Shown here: positions 53,828-63,612 of the stretch, one piece after another
Layout of the letters: each line of letters begins with the position of its first letter
Numbering within the stretch: the stretch's first letter is position 1
NCBI GenBank assembly: GCA_015689735.1
Contig: WVSP01000002.1
Coordinates: forward strand, 558,001-622,000
Direction of reading: 5' to 3'
Length of the DNA stretch: 64,000 nt
Source: Rhodobacterales bacterium LSUCC0031
Lineage (GTDB): Bacteria > Pseudomonadota > Alphaproteobacteria > Rhodobacterales > Rhodobacteraceae
The notes under the pieces: generated by a model
Seen by the model: the letters and a program-made list of their open reading frames with translations, nothing else
Database searches by the model: none
What the model was told of the DNA's origin: nothing
Position numbers and translations under genes: made by a program

Positions 53828-55225
53828 TCAGAGACCCTCCAGCTTGGCGGGATCGAAATCCATTTCTGGACGAAGTGTAACACCACCCTTCGTCATCTGA
53901 ACGCTCACATTAGCCGCGGTGAGTAGGTCCTTGAGTTGATCAACCGCCGTGAAGTCCTTGGATTGTAACGCCTCTTCTCTCAACGCTAAAAGACGCCGTT
54001 CGAGCGCGCCAAGAATCTGGACACCGCCTTTGTACTCCTCGACCCGTTCACGAAGGCTCGTTTCTGAAAAGAGACCCAAAAACACGAGGTTCCTTGCAAG
54101 ATTGGATGCGTCTGCTGCACCATTCATCTTGTGAAGGCATTCGAGCGCCGCGTGGGTATTCAGATCATCGCTCAGCGCATCAACAATGGCCTGATCGGGA
54201 TCTAGCCGCATCGCTTCATCCAAATCGGCAAAATCCGCGATATTCTGGACGTACCTGAACAAGCGCGACTTTGCCTCTGCAGCCTTTTCCCTCGTCCAAT
54301 CCATCGGCTTGGAATAATGCGTCGACAGGAACACGAAGCGGATCACCTCTCCCGGGATGCCTTGGTCCAGCAGATCGCGCACGGTGAAGAAATTGCCCAA
54401 GGACTTGGACATCTTCTTGCCCTCGACCTGCAACATCTCGTTGTGCATCCAGATGCGGGCAAACTGCCCCTCGGGGTGCGCGCAGCAGGACTGCGCGATC
54501 TCGTTCTCATGGTGGGGGAACAACAGGTCGTTGCCGCCGCCGTGGATGTCGAAGCTCTCGCCCAACAGCTCATGCGCCATGGCCGAGCATTCGATGTGCC
54601 AGCCGGGCCGACCACGCCCCCAAGGGCTATCCCAGCCGGGCAGATCGTCGGTCGATGGCTTCCACAAGACGAAATCCATCGGGTCTTCCTTGAAGGGGGC
54701 GACCTCGACCCGCGCGCCCGCGATCATGTCATCGACCGAGCGGCCCGACAGCTTGCCGTAATCGGCGTAGGACCGCACGCGGAAGAGCACATGACCATCG
54801 CGCGCATAGGCATGACCGCGATCGATCAAGGTCTGGATCATCGCGATCATCTGGCCGATAAAGGCGGTGGCGCGTGGCATATGGGTGGGTTCCAACACAC
54901 CGAGCGAACCCATATCGCCAAGATACCAGCTTATGGTTTCATCGGTGATCTCGGAAATCGGACGTCCAGTGGCAGTGGCGCGTGCGTTGATCTTGTCATC
55001 GACATCGGTGAAGTTGCGCACATAGGTGACATTGCCCGCCCCATAGACATGACGCAGCAAGCGAAACAGCACGTCAAAGACCACCGCGGGCCGCGCATTG
55101 CCCAGATGCGCTCGGTCATAGACCGTCGGCCCGCAGACATACATCGCCACGCGCCCCGGATGGGCGGTGGGTTCCAGCGGCACAACCCGCTTGGTACGTG
55201 AGTCTCTGAGACGGATCTCGACCAT
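53828..55225 (-). CDS. cysS: Cysteinyl-tRNA synthetase (3' third of atypical composition)
   Basis: 465 residues. HIGH-equivalent HLGN at 40-43, zinc Cys31, KKMSKSLGN. The first ~300 residues are standard. From about residue 300 the coding DNA drops to roughly 53% GC against about 62% before it, with more A/T-ending codons, and the C-terminal ~150 residues differ in style from the usual Rhodobacterales protein. This suggests a recombination join near 54310-54340. The frame is intact. Confidence 0.95.
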   Translation of the reverse strand: MVEIRLRDSRTKRVVPLEPTAHPGRVAMYVCGPTVYDRAHLGNARPAVVFDVLFRLLRHVYGAGNVTYVRNFTDVDDKINARATATGRPISEITDETISWYLGDMGSLGVLEPTHMPRATAFIGQMIAMIQTLIDRGHAYARDGHVLFRVRSYADYGKLSGRSVDDMIAGARVEVAPFKEDPMDFVLWKPSTDDLPGWDSPWGRGRPGWHIECSAMAHELLGESFDIHGGGNDLLFPHHENEIAQSCCAHPEGQFARIWMHNEMLQVEGKKMSKSLGNFFTVRDLLDQGIPGEVIRFVFLSTHYSKPMDWTREKAAEAKSRLFRYVQNIADFADLDEAMRLDPDQAIVDALSDDLNTHAALECLHKMNGAADASNLARNLVFLGLFSETSLRERVEEYKGGVQILGALERRLLALREEALQSKDFTAVDQLKDLLTAANVSVQMTKGGVTLRPEMDFDPAKLEGL

Positions 55226-55359
55226 GATATGCCTTTCAGCCACCCAAGGCGCAGTGTCGGCCGAGTATCAGCTTCCGCAACTGTTGAAAACCGCGACAAG
55301 CCCTAGCCACCCTGCGTCAGCATGTCTTTTCTTTCCAAGCGTATATGACCAAGATCATT

Positions 55360-55390
55360 TTGACATGGGCTGGGGTATATATTTGTATAC
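55360..55390 (+). promoter_or_regulatory. Promoter/operator of the YjbR gene, likely leaderless
   Basis: TTGACA at 55360-55365, 17 nt, then TTGTAT at 55383-55388. Transcription would start only a few bases before the ATG at 55398, and no ribosome binding site is present. The inverted repeat GTATA/TATAC (55375-55390) overlaps the -10 region. Confidence 0.55.
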
Positions 55391-55397
55391 GCAAACA

Positions 55398-55751
55398 ATG
55401 CGCCATGAATTCGTTGATAGATTCTGCCGAACGCTCCCCGAGGCTCAAAAGGATCAACCTTTTGGCCCCGATACGGTCGTGTGGAAAATTCACGGGCATA
55501 TGTTCGCCGCCTATACAGAAACCGGCGCGGGACTGTCGGTGCGTACGGCCGGCATGTCGCATGCGTTGGCGATGATCCGGCGCAGCAAACCGGCCTCGGC
55601 CCCTTATCTGACCGGGGGAGGCTGGGTCTTGCTGCCGTGGGAAACCCCGCCCGAGGAATTGCGCGCGCGGCTGCGCGAAAGCTACGATCTGGTGCTGCGC
55701 GATTGGCCCACCGCCATCGACCGTAGGCAAAGCCCGGATGACGAGGGCTGA
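55398..55751 (+). CDS. MmcQ/YjbR family protein
   Basis: 117 residues, the DUF419 fold: PFGPDTVVWKIHGHMFA and the tail GGWVLLPWETPPEEL, LRESYDLVL. A small double-wing protein sometimes called DNA-binding; the function is unknown. ATG 55398 with no Shine-Dalgarno. Confidence 0.88.
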   Translation: MRHEFVDRFCRTLPEAQKDQPFGPDTVVWKIHGHMFAAYTETGAGLSVRTAGMSHALAMIRRSKPASAPYLTGGGWVLLPWETPPEELRARLRESYDLVLRDWPTAIDRRQSPDDEG

Positions 55752-55823
55752 GCGGGGCTTGCCCTTCGGCAACGCCCGTGTGCAACCTGCGACAAAGAGA
55801 GTATCGGATCGGAGCGCACGCCC

Positions 55824-56999
55824 ATGCCCACCCCTTCGCAGCGCATCGCGACACTCACCGGCGCGGGCGATGATGGCTGGGAGATCTTCTATCGCGCCCG
55901 CGCGATGAAGGCCGCCGGTCACGATGTGCTTGAACTCACCATCGGCGAGCATGACATTGGCACTGCCCCCGCGATCCTCGACGAGATGCACCGCGCTGCG
56001 CGGGCGGGCCATACCGGCTATGCCGCCGTTCCGGGGATCGCCCCGTTGCGGGCCACTGTCGCTGCGCGGCTGACGGCGCGACATGGGCAAGCCTATGGCC
56101 CTGAAAACATCCTGATCGTGCCGGGTGGGCAAGCGGGGCTTTTCGCAGCCCATCACGCCGCCTGTGACCAAGGGGATCGGGCGCTTTTGATCGATCCCTA
56201 CTACGCCACCTATCCCGGTACGATCCGCGCGGTGGGTGCCTTGCCCCAACCCGTCGCCGCCAAGAGCGAGGATGGGTTTCAGCCCGATCTTGCCGGTTTG
56301 CGCGCAGCCGCCCCCGGCGCACGGTCCTTATTGATCAACAGCCCCAACAACCCCACTGGCGCGGTTTATTCCGAGGCAAGCCTCAGAGGCATTGCCGCGA
56401 TCGCCCATGACCATGATCTTTGGGTGATCGCCGACGAGGTCTATGATACCCAGGTCTGGGACGGCCATCATCAGCCCATCGCCAGCCTGCCCGGCATGGC
56501 CGCGCGCACGCTGACGGTTGGCTCGCTGTCGAAAAGCCATGCGATGACGGGTTCGCGGCTTGGCTGGGTCTGCGGCCCGGTCGAGACAATTGCGCAGATG
56601 ATCAATCTGGCCACCCACACCACCTATGGCGTGCCGGGCTATATCCAGGAGGCGGGCCTCTTTGCGCTAAACCTAGGCCCAGAGGCCGAGGCCGCCGTTG
56701 CCGCTCCCTTTAATCGGCGGCGCGACATGTTGATGGGGCGGATCGCAGGTCATGCCAGCTTGCGCGCGATCCCGCCCCAAGGGGCGATGTATGTGATGCT
56801 CGACATCCGCGCGACCGGGCTGTCGGGGGATGATTTCGCGGCCCGCCTACTTGACGCGGAACAGGTCGCAGTCATGCCCGGCGAAAGCTTTGGCCGCGCG
56901 GCGGCGGGTCATGTACGGGTGGCGCTGACCTTGCCCGATGACATCTTCGTCACGGCGATTACCCGGCTCATTGGCTTTGCCGAACGCTTGGCCACTTAG
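55824..56999 (+). CDS. PLP-dependent aminotransferase, class I/II
   Basis: 391 residues, fold type I. INSPNNPTGAVY, the cofactor Asp in DEVYDTQVW, and the Schiff-base Lys in SLSKSHAMTGSRLGW. An aspartate/aromatic-type transaminase; substrate unclear. Its stop overlaps the convergent eda stop by three bases. Confidence 0.93.
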   Translation: MPTPSQRIATLTGAGDDGWEIFYRARAMKAAGHDVLELTIGEHDIGTAPAILDEMHRAARAGHTGYAAVPGIAPLRATVAARLTARHGQAYGPENILIVPGGQAGLFAAHHAACDQGDRALLIDPYYATYPGTIRAVGALPQPVAAKSEDGFQPDLAGLRAAAPGARSLLINSPNNPTGAVYSEASLRGIAAIAHDHDLWVIADEVYDTQVWDGHHQPIASLPGMAARTLTVGSLSKSHAMTGSRLGWVCGPVETIAQMINLATHTTYGVPGYIQEAGLFALNLGPEAEAAVAAPFNRRRDMLMGRIAGHASLRAIPPQGAMYVMLDIRATGLSGDDFAARLLDAEQVAVMPGESFGRAAAGHVRVALTLPDDIFVTAITRLIGFAERLAT

Positions 57000-57637
57000 C
57001 GCGACAACGCGGCCGCGGCTGTGGCCAAGGCGGTGATCCCGGCCCAATCGCCATTGGCGATTTTGTCCTTGGGGGCGACCCATGATCCGCCTGCGCAGAT
57101 CACATTGGACAACGCCAGATAGCGCGCGGCATTTTCCGGCGTTATGCCCCCCGTGGGGCAAAAACTGACCTGCGGGATCGGGCCGCCGATGGATTTCAGC
57201 GCGGGGGCGCCGCCTGCGGCCTCGGCTGGAAAGAACTTGAGCATGTCATAGCCCTGTTCCCAAAGCGCCATCACCTCGGATGCGGTCGCCGCCCCGGGCA
57301 AAAGCGGCAGGCCGATCTCGACCGAGGCCGCGATCAGGCGTGGCGTTGCCCCGGGCGAGACACCGAATTGCGCCCCTGCCGCCTTGGCCGCGCGGATATC
57401 GTCCGGGGTCAAGAGCGTCCCTGCCCCGACGATGCCGCCCGGGACAGCGGCCATGGCGCGGATCGCATCAAGCGCGCAAGGCGTGCGCAATGTCACTTCG
57501 AGCGCAGGCAAGCCCCCGGCCACGAGCGCGCGCGCCAAGGGGGCGGCATGCGCCACATCCTCGATCACCAGAACCGGGATGATGGGCGCGCGCGCCGCGA
57601 TCTCGCGCGTGGCGGCGGATTGGGCCATGGGGGTCAT
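56996..57637 (-). CDS. eda: KDPG aldolase
   Basis: 213 residues, class I aldolase barrel: LEVTLRTPCALDAI with the catalytic Glu, VGAGTLLTPDDI, and Schiff-base Lys in MLKFFPAEAAGG. It splits 2-keto-3-deoxy-6-phosphogluconate into pyruvate and glyceraldehyde-3-P. Downstream of edd, 60 nt away. Confidence 0.95.
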   Translation of the reverse strand: MTPMAQSAATREIAARAPIIPVLVIEDVAHAAPLARALVAGGLPALEVTLRTPCALDAIRAMAAVPGGIVGAGTLLTPDDIRAAKAAGAQFGVSPGATPRLIAASVEIGLPLLPGAATASEVMALWEQGYDMLKFFPAEAAGGAPALKSIGGPIPQVSFCPTGGITPENAARYLALSNVICAGGSWVAPKDKIANGDWAGITALATAAAALSR

Positions 57638-57665
57638 CGGTCGATCCTTTGCAGCGGTCGCGTTT

Positions 57666-57690
57666 GCGTATTTGTGGAAAGATGAAGGGG
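57666..57690 (+). repeat. Dispersed ~24-nt intergenic repeat, copy 5
   Basis: GCGTATTTGTGGAAAGATGA then AGGGG, between edd and eda. Unlike the other copies it is antisense to the flanking genes. Confidence 0.8.
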
Positions 57691-57697
57691 CATGCGA

Positions 57698-59503
57698 TCA
57701 CAGCACAATCGCCGCCCCCATCGTGGCAGGCCCGGCATTGGCGCGGAAGATCTCGAACAATTCGCGGCCCACGCCATGGCTATTGGCAGAAAGATCGGGC
57801 TGGGCGGAGGCGCGGTCGGCCACGCCTTCGGTCAAGACGGTGAGCACGCCTTGTACCGCATCGACGCGGATCAGGTCGCCATCCTGCAACTTGCCGATCA
57901 GCCCGCCATCGAGCGCCTCGGGCGCGACATGGATGGCGGAGGGGACTTTGCCCGATGCGCCCGACATGCGGCCATCGGTGACCAGTGCCACCTTGTGGCC
58001 GCGATCTTGCAGCACCGAAAGAAGCGGCGTCAGCGCATGCAGTTCCGGCATGCCATTAGCGCGCGGCCCTTGGAAGCGGACGACGACCACCACATCGCGG
58101 TTGAGATCGCCGCGCTGGAAGGCGGCCTTGACCGCCGCCTGGCTTTCGAAAATGGCCGCCGGTGCCTCGATCACATGACGGGCGGGATCGACGGCCGAGA
58201 CCTTCATCACGCCGCGCCCGATATTGCCGACAAGCTCGACCAGCCCGCCCGTGGGCTGGAAGGGATCGGCGGCGGGGCGCAGGATCTTGTCATTGAGGCT
58301 GTCGCGCGGGCCGGCCTCCCATGTCAGGGCGCCGTCGCGCAGCTTGGGCTCCCGCGCGTAATGGGCCAGCCCCTCGCCCGCCACGGACTTGGTGTCGGGG
58401 TGCAAAAGCCCCGCGTCGAGCAACTCGCCGATCATGTAGGCCAGCCCGCCCGCCGCATGGAAATGGTTCACATCGGCCAGCCCGTTGGGATAGACCCGCG
58501 CCATGAGGGGTGTGGCCGCCGATAGGTCGGCGAAATCGGTGGGTTCGAGGATCACACCCGCCGCGCGTGCCATCGCAACCAGATGGATGACAAGGTTGGT
58601 CGAGCCACCCGTTGCCATCAGCCCGACGATCCCGTTCACAAAGGCTTTTTCATCGAGGATATCGCAAACCGGCGTATAGGCATTGCCAAGCGCCGTGATC
58701 GCCGCCGCGCGCGCGGTCGCGGCATCGGTCAGTGCGTCGCGCAAGGGGGTGCCGGGGTTCACAAAGGACGCACCGGGTAGATGCAACCCCATGAATTCCA
58801 TCAACATCTGGTTGGAATTGGCGGTGCCGTAAAAGGTACAGGTTCCGGGGCCGTGATAGCTGTCCATCTCGGCCTTCATCAGCACGTCGCGGCCCACGGC
58901 ACCCGTGGCGAATTGCTGGCGTACCTTGGATTTCTCGTCATTGGGCAGGCCTGACACCATCGGCCCCGCCGGCACGAAAAGGCCAGGCAGATAGCCGAAG
59001 GTCGCCGCCGCCATGACAAGGCCCGGCACGATCTTGTCGCAGACGCCAAGGTAAAGCACCGCGTCAAAGGTGTTGTGCGAAAGCGCCACCCCGGTGGCGA
59101 GCGCGATCACATCGCGTGAAAAGAGCGACAGTTCCATCCCCGTCTGCCCTTGAGTGACACCGTCACACATGGCCGGAACCCCGCCTGCGACCTGAGCCGT
59201 GGCACCTGCGCGCCTTGCTGCGGCCTTGATCTGGTCAGGATACGTCTGAAACGGCTGATGGGCCGACAGCATGTCGTTATAAGCGGTCACGATCCCGATA
59301 TTGGGCGCGCGCGCGGCGACCAGCGCATCCTTATCAGATCCCATCGCGGCATAGGCATGGGCTTGGTTGCCGCACGACAGATGCGCGCGGCGCGGGCCAT
59401 CCTCGGCCAGTTTGCGCATGCGGTCGAGATAGCCACCCCGCGCGACAGCCGAGCGCGCGATGATCCGTTCGGTGACAGCGGCAATACGACCGTCCAAGGA
59501 CAT
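57698..59503 (-). CDS. edd: 6-phosphogluconate dehydratase
   Basis: 601 residues, IlvD/Edd family: iron-sulfur cysteines in [18 protein letters not shown] and [10 protein letters not shown]-type loops ([11 protein letters not shown]), and the C-terminal [11 protein letters not shown]. It makes KDPG. Start ATG 59503 preceded by GAGGAGGGG. An operator identical at its core to that of zwf lies 41 nt upstream; aglK is the upstream neighbour. Confidence 0.95.
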   Translation of the reverse strand: MSLDGRIAAVTERIIARSAVARGGYLDRMRKLAEDGPRRAHLSCGNQAHAYAAMGSDKDALVAARAPNIGIVTAYNDMLSAHQPFQTYPDQIKAAARRAGATAQVAGGVPAMCDGVTQGQTGMELSLFSRDVIALATGVALSHNTFDAVLYLGVCDKIVPGLVMAAATFGYLPGLFVPAGPMVSGLPNDEKSKVRQQFATGAVGRDVLMKAEMDSYHGPGTCTFYGTANSNQMLMEFMGLHLPGASFVNPGTPLRDALTDAATARAAAITALGNAYTPVCDILDEKAFVNGIVGLMATGGSTNLVIHLVAMARAAGVILEPTDFADLSAATPLMARVYPNGLADVNHFHAAGGLAYMIGELLDAGLLHPDTKSVAGEGLAHYAREPKLRDGALTWEAGPRDSLNDKILRPAADPFQPTGGLVELVGNIGRGVMKVSAVDPARHVIEAPAAIFESQAAVKAAFQRGDLNRDVVVVVRFQGPRANGMPELHALTPLLSVLQDRGHKVALVTDGRMSGASGKVPSAIHVAPEALDGGLIGKLQDGDLIRVDAVQGVLTVLTEGVADRASAQPDLSANSHGVGRELFEIFRANAGPATMGAAIVL

Positions 59504-59543
59504 GACACCCCTCCTCTTCCTGCGAGTCGCGGCGCTTGTAGCA

Positions 59544-59557
59544 TGTTAGCGCTAACA
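59544..59557. promoter_or_regulatory. LacI-type operator between aglK and edd
   Basis: TGTTAGCGCTAACA, a perfect palindrome. It lies 41 nt before the edd start and 14 nt after the aglK stop, and shares GTTAGCGCTAAC with the zwf operator. Confidence 0.75.
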
Positions 59558-59571
59558 AAGCCAGAACCGCC

Positions 59572-60702
59572 TCAATGCGGCTGCACACCGGGCAGGAACA
59601 CGGGCTGGTCGCGATAGTGTAGCGAAATTCCCTCGCGGAAGACATGCACCTTGCTTGGGGCGGCAGACAGCCTGACGGTCTGGCCGCGCAAGCCGGGGTG
59701 GATACCTTGCAGCTTGCCGATCACCCCGTCTGCGCCATCTGTCTTGGCGAAATACAACAAGGTCACCTCGCCAAGCGCCTCGACAATCTCAACCTTCCCC
59801 TCGAATGCGTAAGCAGCGGCATCGGTTTCGACCATATCCTCAGGGCGAATACCAACGTGAACATCTGCTCCCAAATCACTGGAAATGCTAGGGTAGTCAG
59901 AGACAATCTGCCCTGCGCCCTGTGCCAGTTCCAAGGTGGTCTGCGCGCCTGTCCCCACGATTTTGCCCGCCATCAGGTTCATCGCGGGGCTGCCGATGAA
60001 TTGCGCGACAAAGGTGGAATTGGGCCGCTCGTAAAGCTCAAGCGGCGTGCCGACCTGCGCGATACCGCCGCCCGCCAACACCACGATGCGGCTGGCAAGG
60101 GTCATCGCCTCGACCTGATCATGGGTGACATAGATCATCGTGCTGTCGGGCATCTGTTCCTTGAGCTGCGCAATCTCGATCCGGGTCGCCACACGCAGCG
60201 CGGCATCGAGGTTCGAGAGCGGCTCGTCAAACAGATAGACCTTGGGATCGCGCACGATCGAGCGCCCGATCGCCACGCGCTGACGCTGACCGCCCGAGAG
60301 CGCTTTGGGCAGGCGGTCAAGGAAATTGGTCAATTGCAGCTTTTCGGCGGCCGCACGCACCTTTTGGTCGATACTGGCCCGATCAAGCCCCGCGATCTTC
60401 AACGAGAACGCCATGTTGTCATACACCGTCATATGCGGGTAGAGCGCATAGGACTGGAACACCATGGCGATACCGCGTTGGCTGGGCGGCACGTCATTGA
60501 CCACATGCCCGTCGATCTCGAGCGTGCCGCCCGAGATCTTTTCAAGCCCTGCAATCATCCGCAAAAGCGTGGATTTTCCGCAGCCCGAGGGGCCGACAAA
60601 GACGATCAATTCGCCGGTCTTGATATCAAGATCGATGTCATGAAGGACACGCACAGCGCCCCCATACACCTTTTCAACTCCGCTCAGCTTTAGATCGGCC
60701 AT
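59572..60702 (-). CDS. aglK: Alpha-glucoside ABC transporter ATPase
   Basis: 376 residues, MalK/UgpC type. Walker A GPSGCGKST, LSGGQRQR, Walker B YLFDEPLSNLD, VTHDQVEAMT, and a regulatory C-terminal domain. It powers the AglF/AglG permease. ATG 60702 with GGAGGGGGG. Last transporter gene before edd. Confidence 0.92.
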   Translation of the reverse strand: MADLKLSGVEKVYGGAVRVLHDIDLDIKTGELIVFVGPSGCGKSTLLRMIAGLEKISGGTLEIDGHVVNDVPPSQRGIAMVFQSYALYPHMTVYDNMAFSLKIAGLDRASIDQKVRAAAEKLQLTNFLDRLPKALSGGQRQRVAIGRSIVRDPKVYLFDEPLSNLDAALRVATRIEIAQLKEQMPDSTMIYVTHDQVEAMTLASRIVVLAGGGIAQVGTPLELYERPNSTFVAQFIGSPAMNLMAGKIVGTGAQTTLELAQGAGQIVSDYPSISSDLGADVHVGIRPEDMVETDAAAYAFEGKVEIVEALGEVTLLYFAKTDGADGVIGKLQGIHPGLRGQTVRLSAAPSKVHVFREGISLHYRDQPVFLPGVQPH

Positions 60703-60726
60703 GTACGTCCCCCCTCCTGTCCCTCG

Positions 60727-62391
60727 TTACGTTGCGCGCTCGGCCATGGCAAAAACCGCTTGATAGGGTTCAAGCAGATATTGTCCGCCCATCTCCGTCG
60801 CCGGTGCAAACGGCGCGCCGCGATCTTGCCGCCAATTGCCCGCAGGCAACGTGACCTGTGCAGGCGCATCCCCCATATTGAAGGCGCAAAACAGCCGCAC
60901 GCCCTCATGTGCGCGGATGAAATGCAGCACATCGCCTGTGGTCGCAATCTCGGACAGCGCGCCCTTGACCAGCGGCGCCCATGCATGACGGAAGGCGATC
61001 ATGCGGCGGTAGAAATCAAGCATGCTGCCATCTTGCCCTGCCTGCGCGGCGACGGCGCGCGGGAGATGCTCCACCGCGATAGGCAGCCATGGCCGACCGT
61101 CCGAGAACCCGCCATTCTGATTGTCGCTGCTCCATGGCATCGGCGTGCGGCACCCGTCGCGCCCCTTGAACTTCGGCCAAAAGCGGATGCCATAGGGGTC
61201 TTGCAGATCCTCATAGGCGACATAAGCCTCGGTCAGGCCAAGCTCTTCGCCTTGGTAGATGCAGATCGAGCCGCGCAGCGACATCAACAGGCCGGCGTAA
61301 AGGCGGCTTGCCGCCTCGTCGAGGTTCCAGCGCGAGGCGTGGCGCACGACGTCATGGTTGGAAAAGGCCCAGCAGGCCCAGCCATCGCCGATCGTGCCTT
61401 CATAGGCCGTCAAAACCTCTGCCACCTTGGTAGCATCAGGGGTCGTGCCGGACAGGAACTCAAAGCTGTAGCACATATGCACCTTGTCCCCGCCCGAGGT
61501 GTACTCGGCCTGGATCTCCATGCCGCGCTGCGCATCGCCCACCTCGCCCACGGCGGTGGCACCAGGATAGCCGTTCATCAGACCGCGCAGCCTTTGCAGG
61601 AAGGCGAGGTTTTCCGGCTGGTTCTTGTCGTAAAGGTGATCTTGCCAGTTATAGGGGTTCACCTCGGGTGCGATGGTTGTGTTGCGCGCCTCGGGCGGCA
61701 ACGCAGGATTGTCGCGCAAGAGGCGGTCGTGGAAGTAGAAATTGATCGTATCAAGACGGAAGCCATCGACCCCGCGTTCCAGCCAGAAGCGCGCCACATC
61801 CAAAAGCGCATCCTGCACATCCGCATTGTGCAGGTTCAGATCGGGCTGCTCCTTCAGGAAATTGTGCAGGTAATACTGCATCCGGTCACCCGACCATTCC
61901 CATGCGGGGCCGCCAAAGATCGACAGCCAGTTGTTGGGCGGGCTGCCATCGGGCTTTGCATCGGCCCAGACATACCAATCGGCCTTGGGGTTGGTGCGGC
62001 TATGCTGGCTTTCCTGAAACCAGACATGCTGGTTCGAGCTATGGCTGATCACCAGATCGATCAGCACCTTGACGCCCAATTCATGCGCACGCGCGATCAG
62101 CGCGTCGAAATCGGCCAATGTGCCAAAGATCGGATCAACATCGCAATAATCGCTGACATCATAGCCGAAATCGAGCATGGGCGAGCGGAAGAAGGGCGAG
62201 ATCCAGATCGCATCAGCCCCGAGTGCGGCCACATGGTCAAGCCGCGCGATGATACCCGCCAGATCGCCAATGCCATCGCCATTGCTGTCTTGAAAGCTGC
62301 GCGGATAGATCTGGTAGATGACGGCCCCACGCCACCAATCGTGGTCGGGGGCAATGATATCTGCGGGCCGCAAGGATTGCATCACGGTCAT
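60727..62391 (-). CDS. aglA: Alpha-glucosidase (GH13)
   Basis: 554 residues, GH13 amylase fold: YQIYPRSFQDSNGDGIGD, nucleophile Asp in GFRLDTINF, acid Glu in AVGEVGD, and FSNHD. No signal peptide, so it is cytoplasmic and hydrolyses imported maltose/sucrose/trehalose-like alpha-glucosides. Start ATG 62391 (or 62382); no good ribosome binding site, suggesting coupling to aglG. Confidence 0.93.
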   Translation of the reverse strand: MTVMQSLRPADIIAPDHDWWRGAVIYQIYPRSFQDSNGDGIGDLAGIIARLDHVAALGADAIWISPFFRSPMLDFGYDVSDYCDVDPIFGTLADFDALIARAHELGVKVLIDLVISHSSNQHVWFQESQHSRTNPKADWYVWADAKPDGSPPNNWLSIFGGPAWEWSGDRMQYYLHNFLKEQPDLNLHNADVQDALLDVARFWLERGVDGFRLDTINFYFHDRLLRDNPALPPEARNTTIAPEVNPYNWQDHLYDKNQPENLAFLQRLRGLMNGYPGATAVGEVGDAQRGMEIQAEYTSGGDKVHMCYSFEFLSGTTPDATKVAEVLTAYEGTIGDGWACWAFSNHDVVRHASRWNLDEAASRLYAGLLMSLRGSICIYQGEELGLTEAYVAYEDLQDPYGIRFWPKFKGRDGCRTPMPWSSDNQNGGFSDGRPWLPIAVEHLPRAVAAQAGQDGSMLDFYRRMIAFRHAWAPLVKGALSEIATTGDVLHFIRAHEGVRLFCAFNMGDAPAQVTLPAGNWRQDRGAPFAPATEMGGQYLLEPYQAVFAMAERAT

Positions 62392-62406
62392 TTGGAGGAG
62401 AGCTTT

Positions 62407-63582
62407 CTATTTCACCGATCCGGCCAACAGGCCGCGAACGAGGTAGCGTTGCATTGTAAAGAAAACGATCAGCGGCACCGCAATCGAGACAAAGGCCGAG
62501 GTGGCCAAAATCTCCCAATCGCCGCCGCGGGTACCCATCAACTCGACGATCTGGCGCGTCATCACCGTGGTCTGGCCGGAACTGTCGATCAAGAACACCA
62601 TGGCGACCAACAGGTCATTCCAGGTCCACAAGAACTGGAAGATCGCGAAACTTGCCAGGGCCGGGAAACTCAAGGGCAGCACGATCTTGGTAAAGACCTG
62701 AAAATCGGTCGCGCCATCGACCTTGGCGCATTCGATGATCTCGCGCGGCAGGCCGACCATGTAGTTGCGCAATAGGTAGATGGCGAGCGGCAGGCCAAAG
62801 CCCGTATGGGCGAGCCAAACGCCCAAGTAACCCTTTCCAATGCCGATCTGGTTGTGCAGCGTCAAAAGCGGGATCAGCGCCAGTTGCAGCGGCACGACCA
62901 GCATGGCCACCACGGCGGCGACCAACAGCGCGCGGCCCGGAAACTCCATCCACGCCAACGCATAGGCCGCGAAGGCCGCGATCAGGATGGGGATGATCGT
63001 GGCCGGGATCGTCACGGTCAGCGTGTTGAAAAAGGCCCGCGCCATCCCTTCGCGGTTGCCGGGATCGAACAGCACGCCGCGATAATTGGCCAGCGTGAAT
63101 TCCGGCGGGCTTTCGGCGGTGGCGAACACACGTTGGCCCCGCCCGCTGATCTGCGCGTCATTGCCCGACCAGATGTAATCGCCATTTTCGGCCACGCTCA
63201 ACGTCTCGCCCTCGCCCAGATCGGCGGTATCGCCGGGGCCAAACGCCGCGATGTCGCGCGAAGAAACGCCCCATGCGCTGATCACGGCGGCAACATCCGC
63301 GGCCGTCTCGGCGCGGCCATCGACGACGTAAAGATTTCCCTCGACGATAAAGACACCGTCACGTTCGACGCGGAACTCGCCGGGGTTAGCGGTGCGGAAC
63401 ACCTCGTTCTGGACAGCGGGAAACAGCGCCGCCCACCAGCCCGAGGTGCGGATTTGGTCGGTGGTGCGGAAGGACGACACCAATAGCCCCAAGGTCGGGA
63501 AGACCCAGATCAACACCAAGGCCGCAACCGATAGATGAACCGCCCAAGTCAGGCTCGATTTCTTGCCCGCGATGTTATCCAT
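62407..63582 (-). CDS. aglG: Alpha-glucoside ABC permease
   Basis: 391 residues, MalG-type. The first helix (15-37) is followed by a periplasmic insertion of about 120 residues (about 55-170) that is typical of AglG, then five more helices and the EAA loop IIECAKVDGATDFQVFTKIV. ATG 63582 with GGGGAG. Confidence 0.92.
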   Translation of the reverse strand: MDNIAGKKSSLTWAVHLSVAALVLIWVFPTLGLLVSSFRTTDQIRTSGWWAALFPAVQNEVFRTANPGEFRVERDGVFIVEGNLYVVDGRAETAADVAAVISAWGVSSRDIAAFGPGDTADLGEGETLSVAENGDYIWSGNDAQISGRGQRVFATAESPPEFTLANYRGVLFDPGNREGMARAFFNTLTVTIPATIIPILIAAFAAYALAWMEFPGRALLVAAVVAMLVVPLQLALIPLLTLHNQIGIGKGYLGVWLAHTGFGLPLAIYLLRNYMVGLPREIIECAKVDGATDFQVFTKIVLPLSFPALASFAIFQFLWTWNDLLVAMVFLIDSSGQTTVMTRQIVELMGTRGGDWEILATSAFVSIAVPLIVFFTMQRYLVRGLLAGSVK

Positions 63583-63612
63583 GGGTCAGTACTCCCCTTC
63601 GGTCGCGGGCCA

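Noticed and set aside
60760-62775. 671-codon open frame on the plus strand
   Set aside because: It is antisense to aglA and aglG, whose products have clear GH13 and permease motifs; high GC leaves long open shadow frames. The same holds at 45315-47045, 39261-40832 and 12690-13691.
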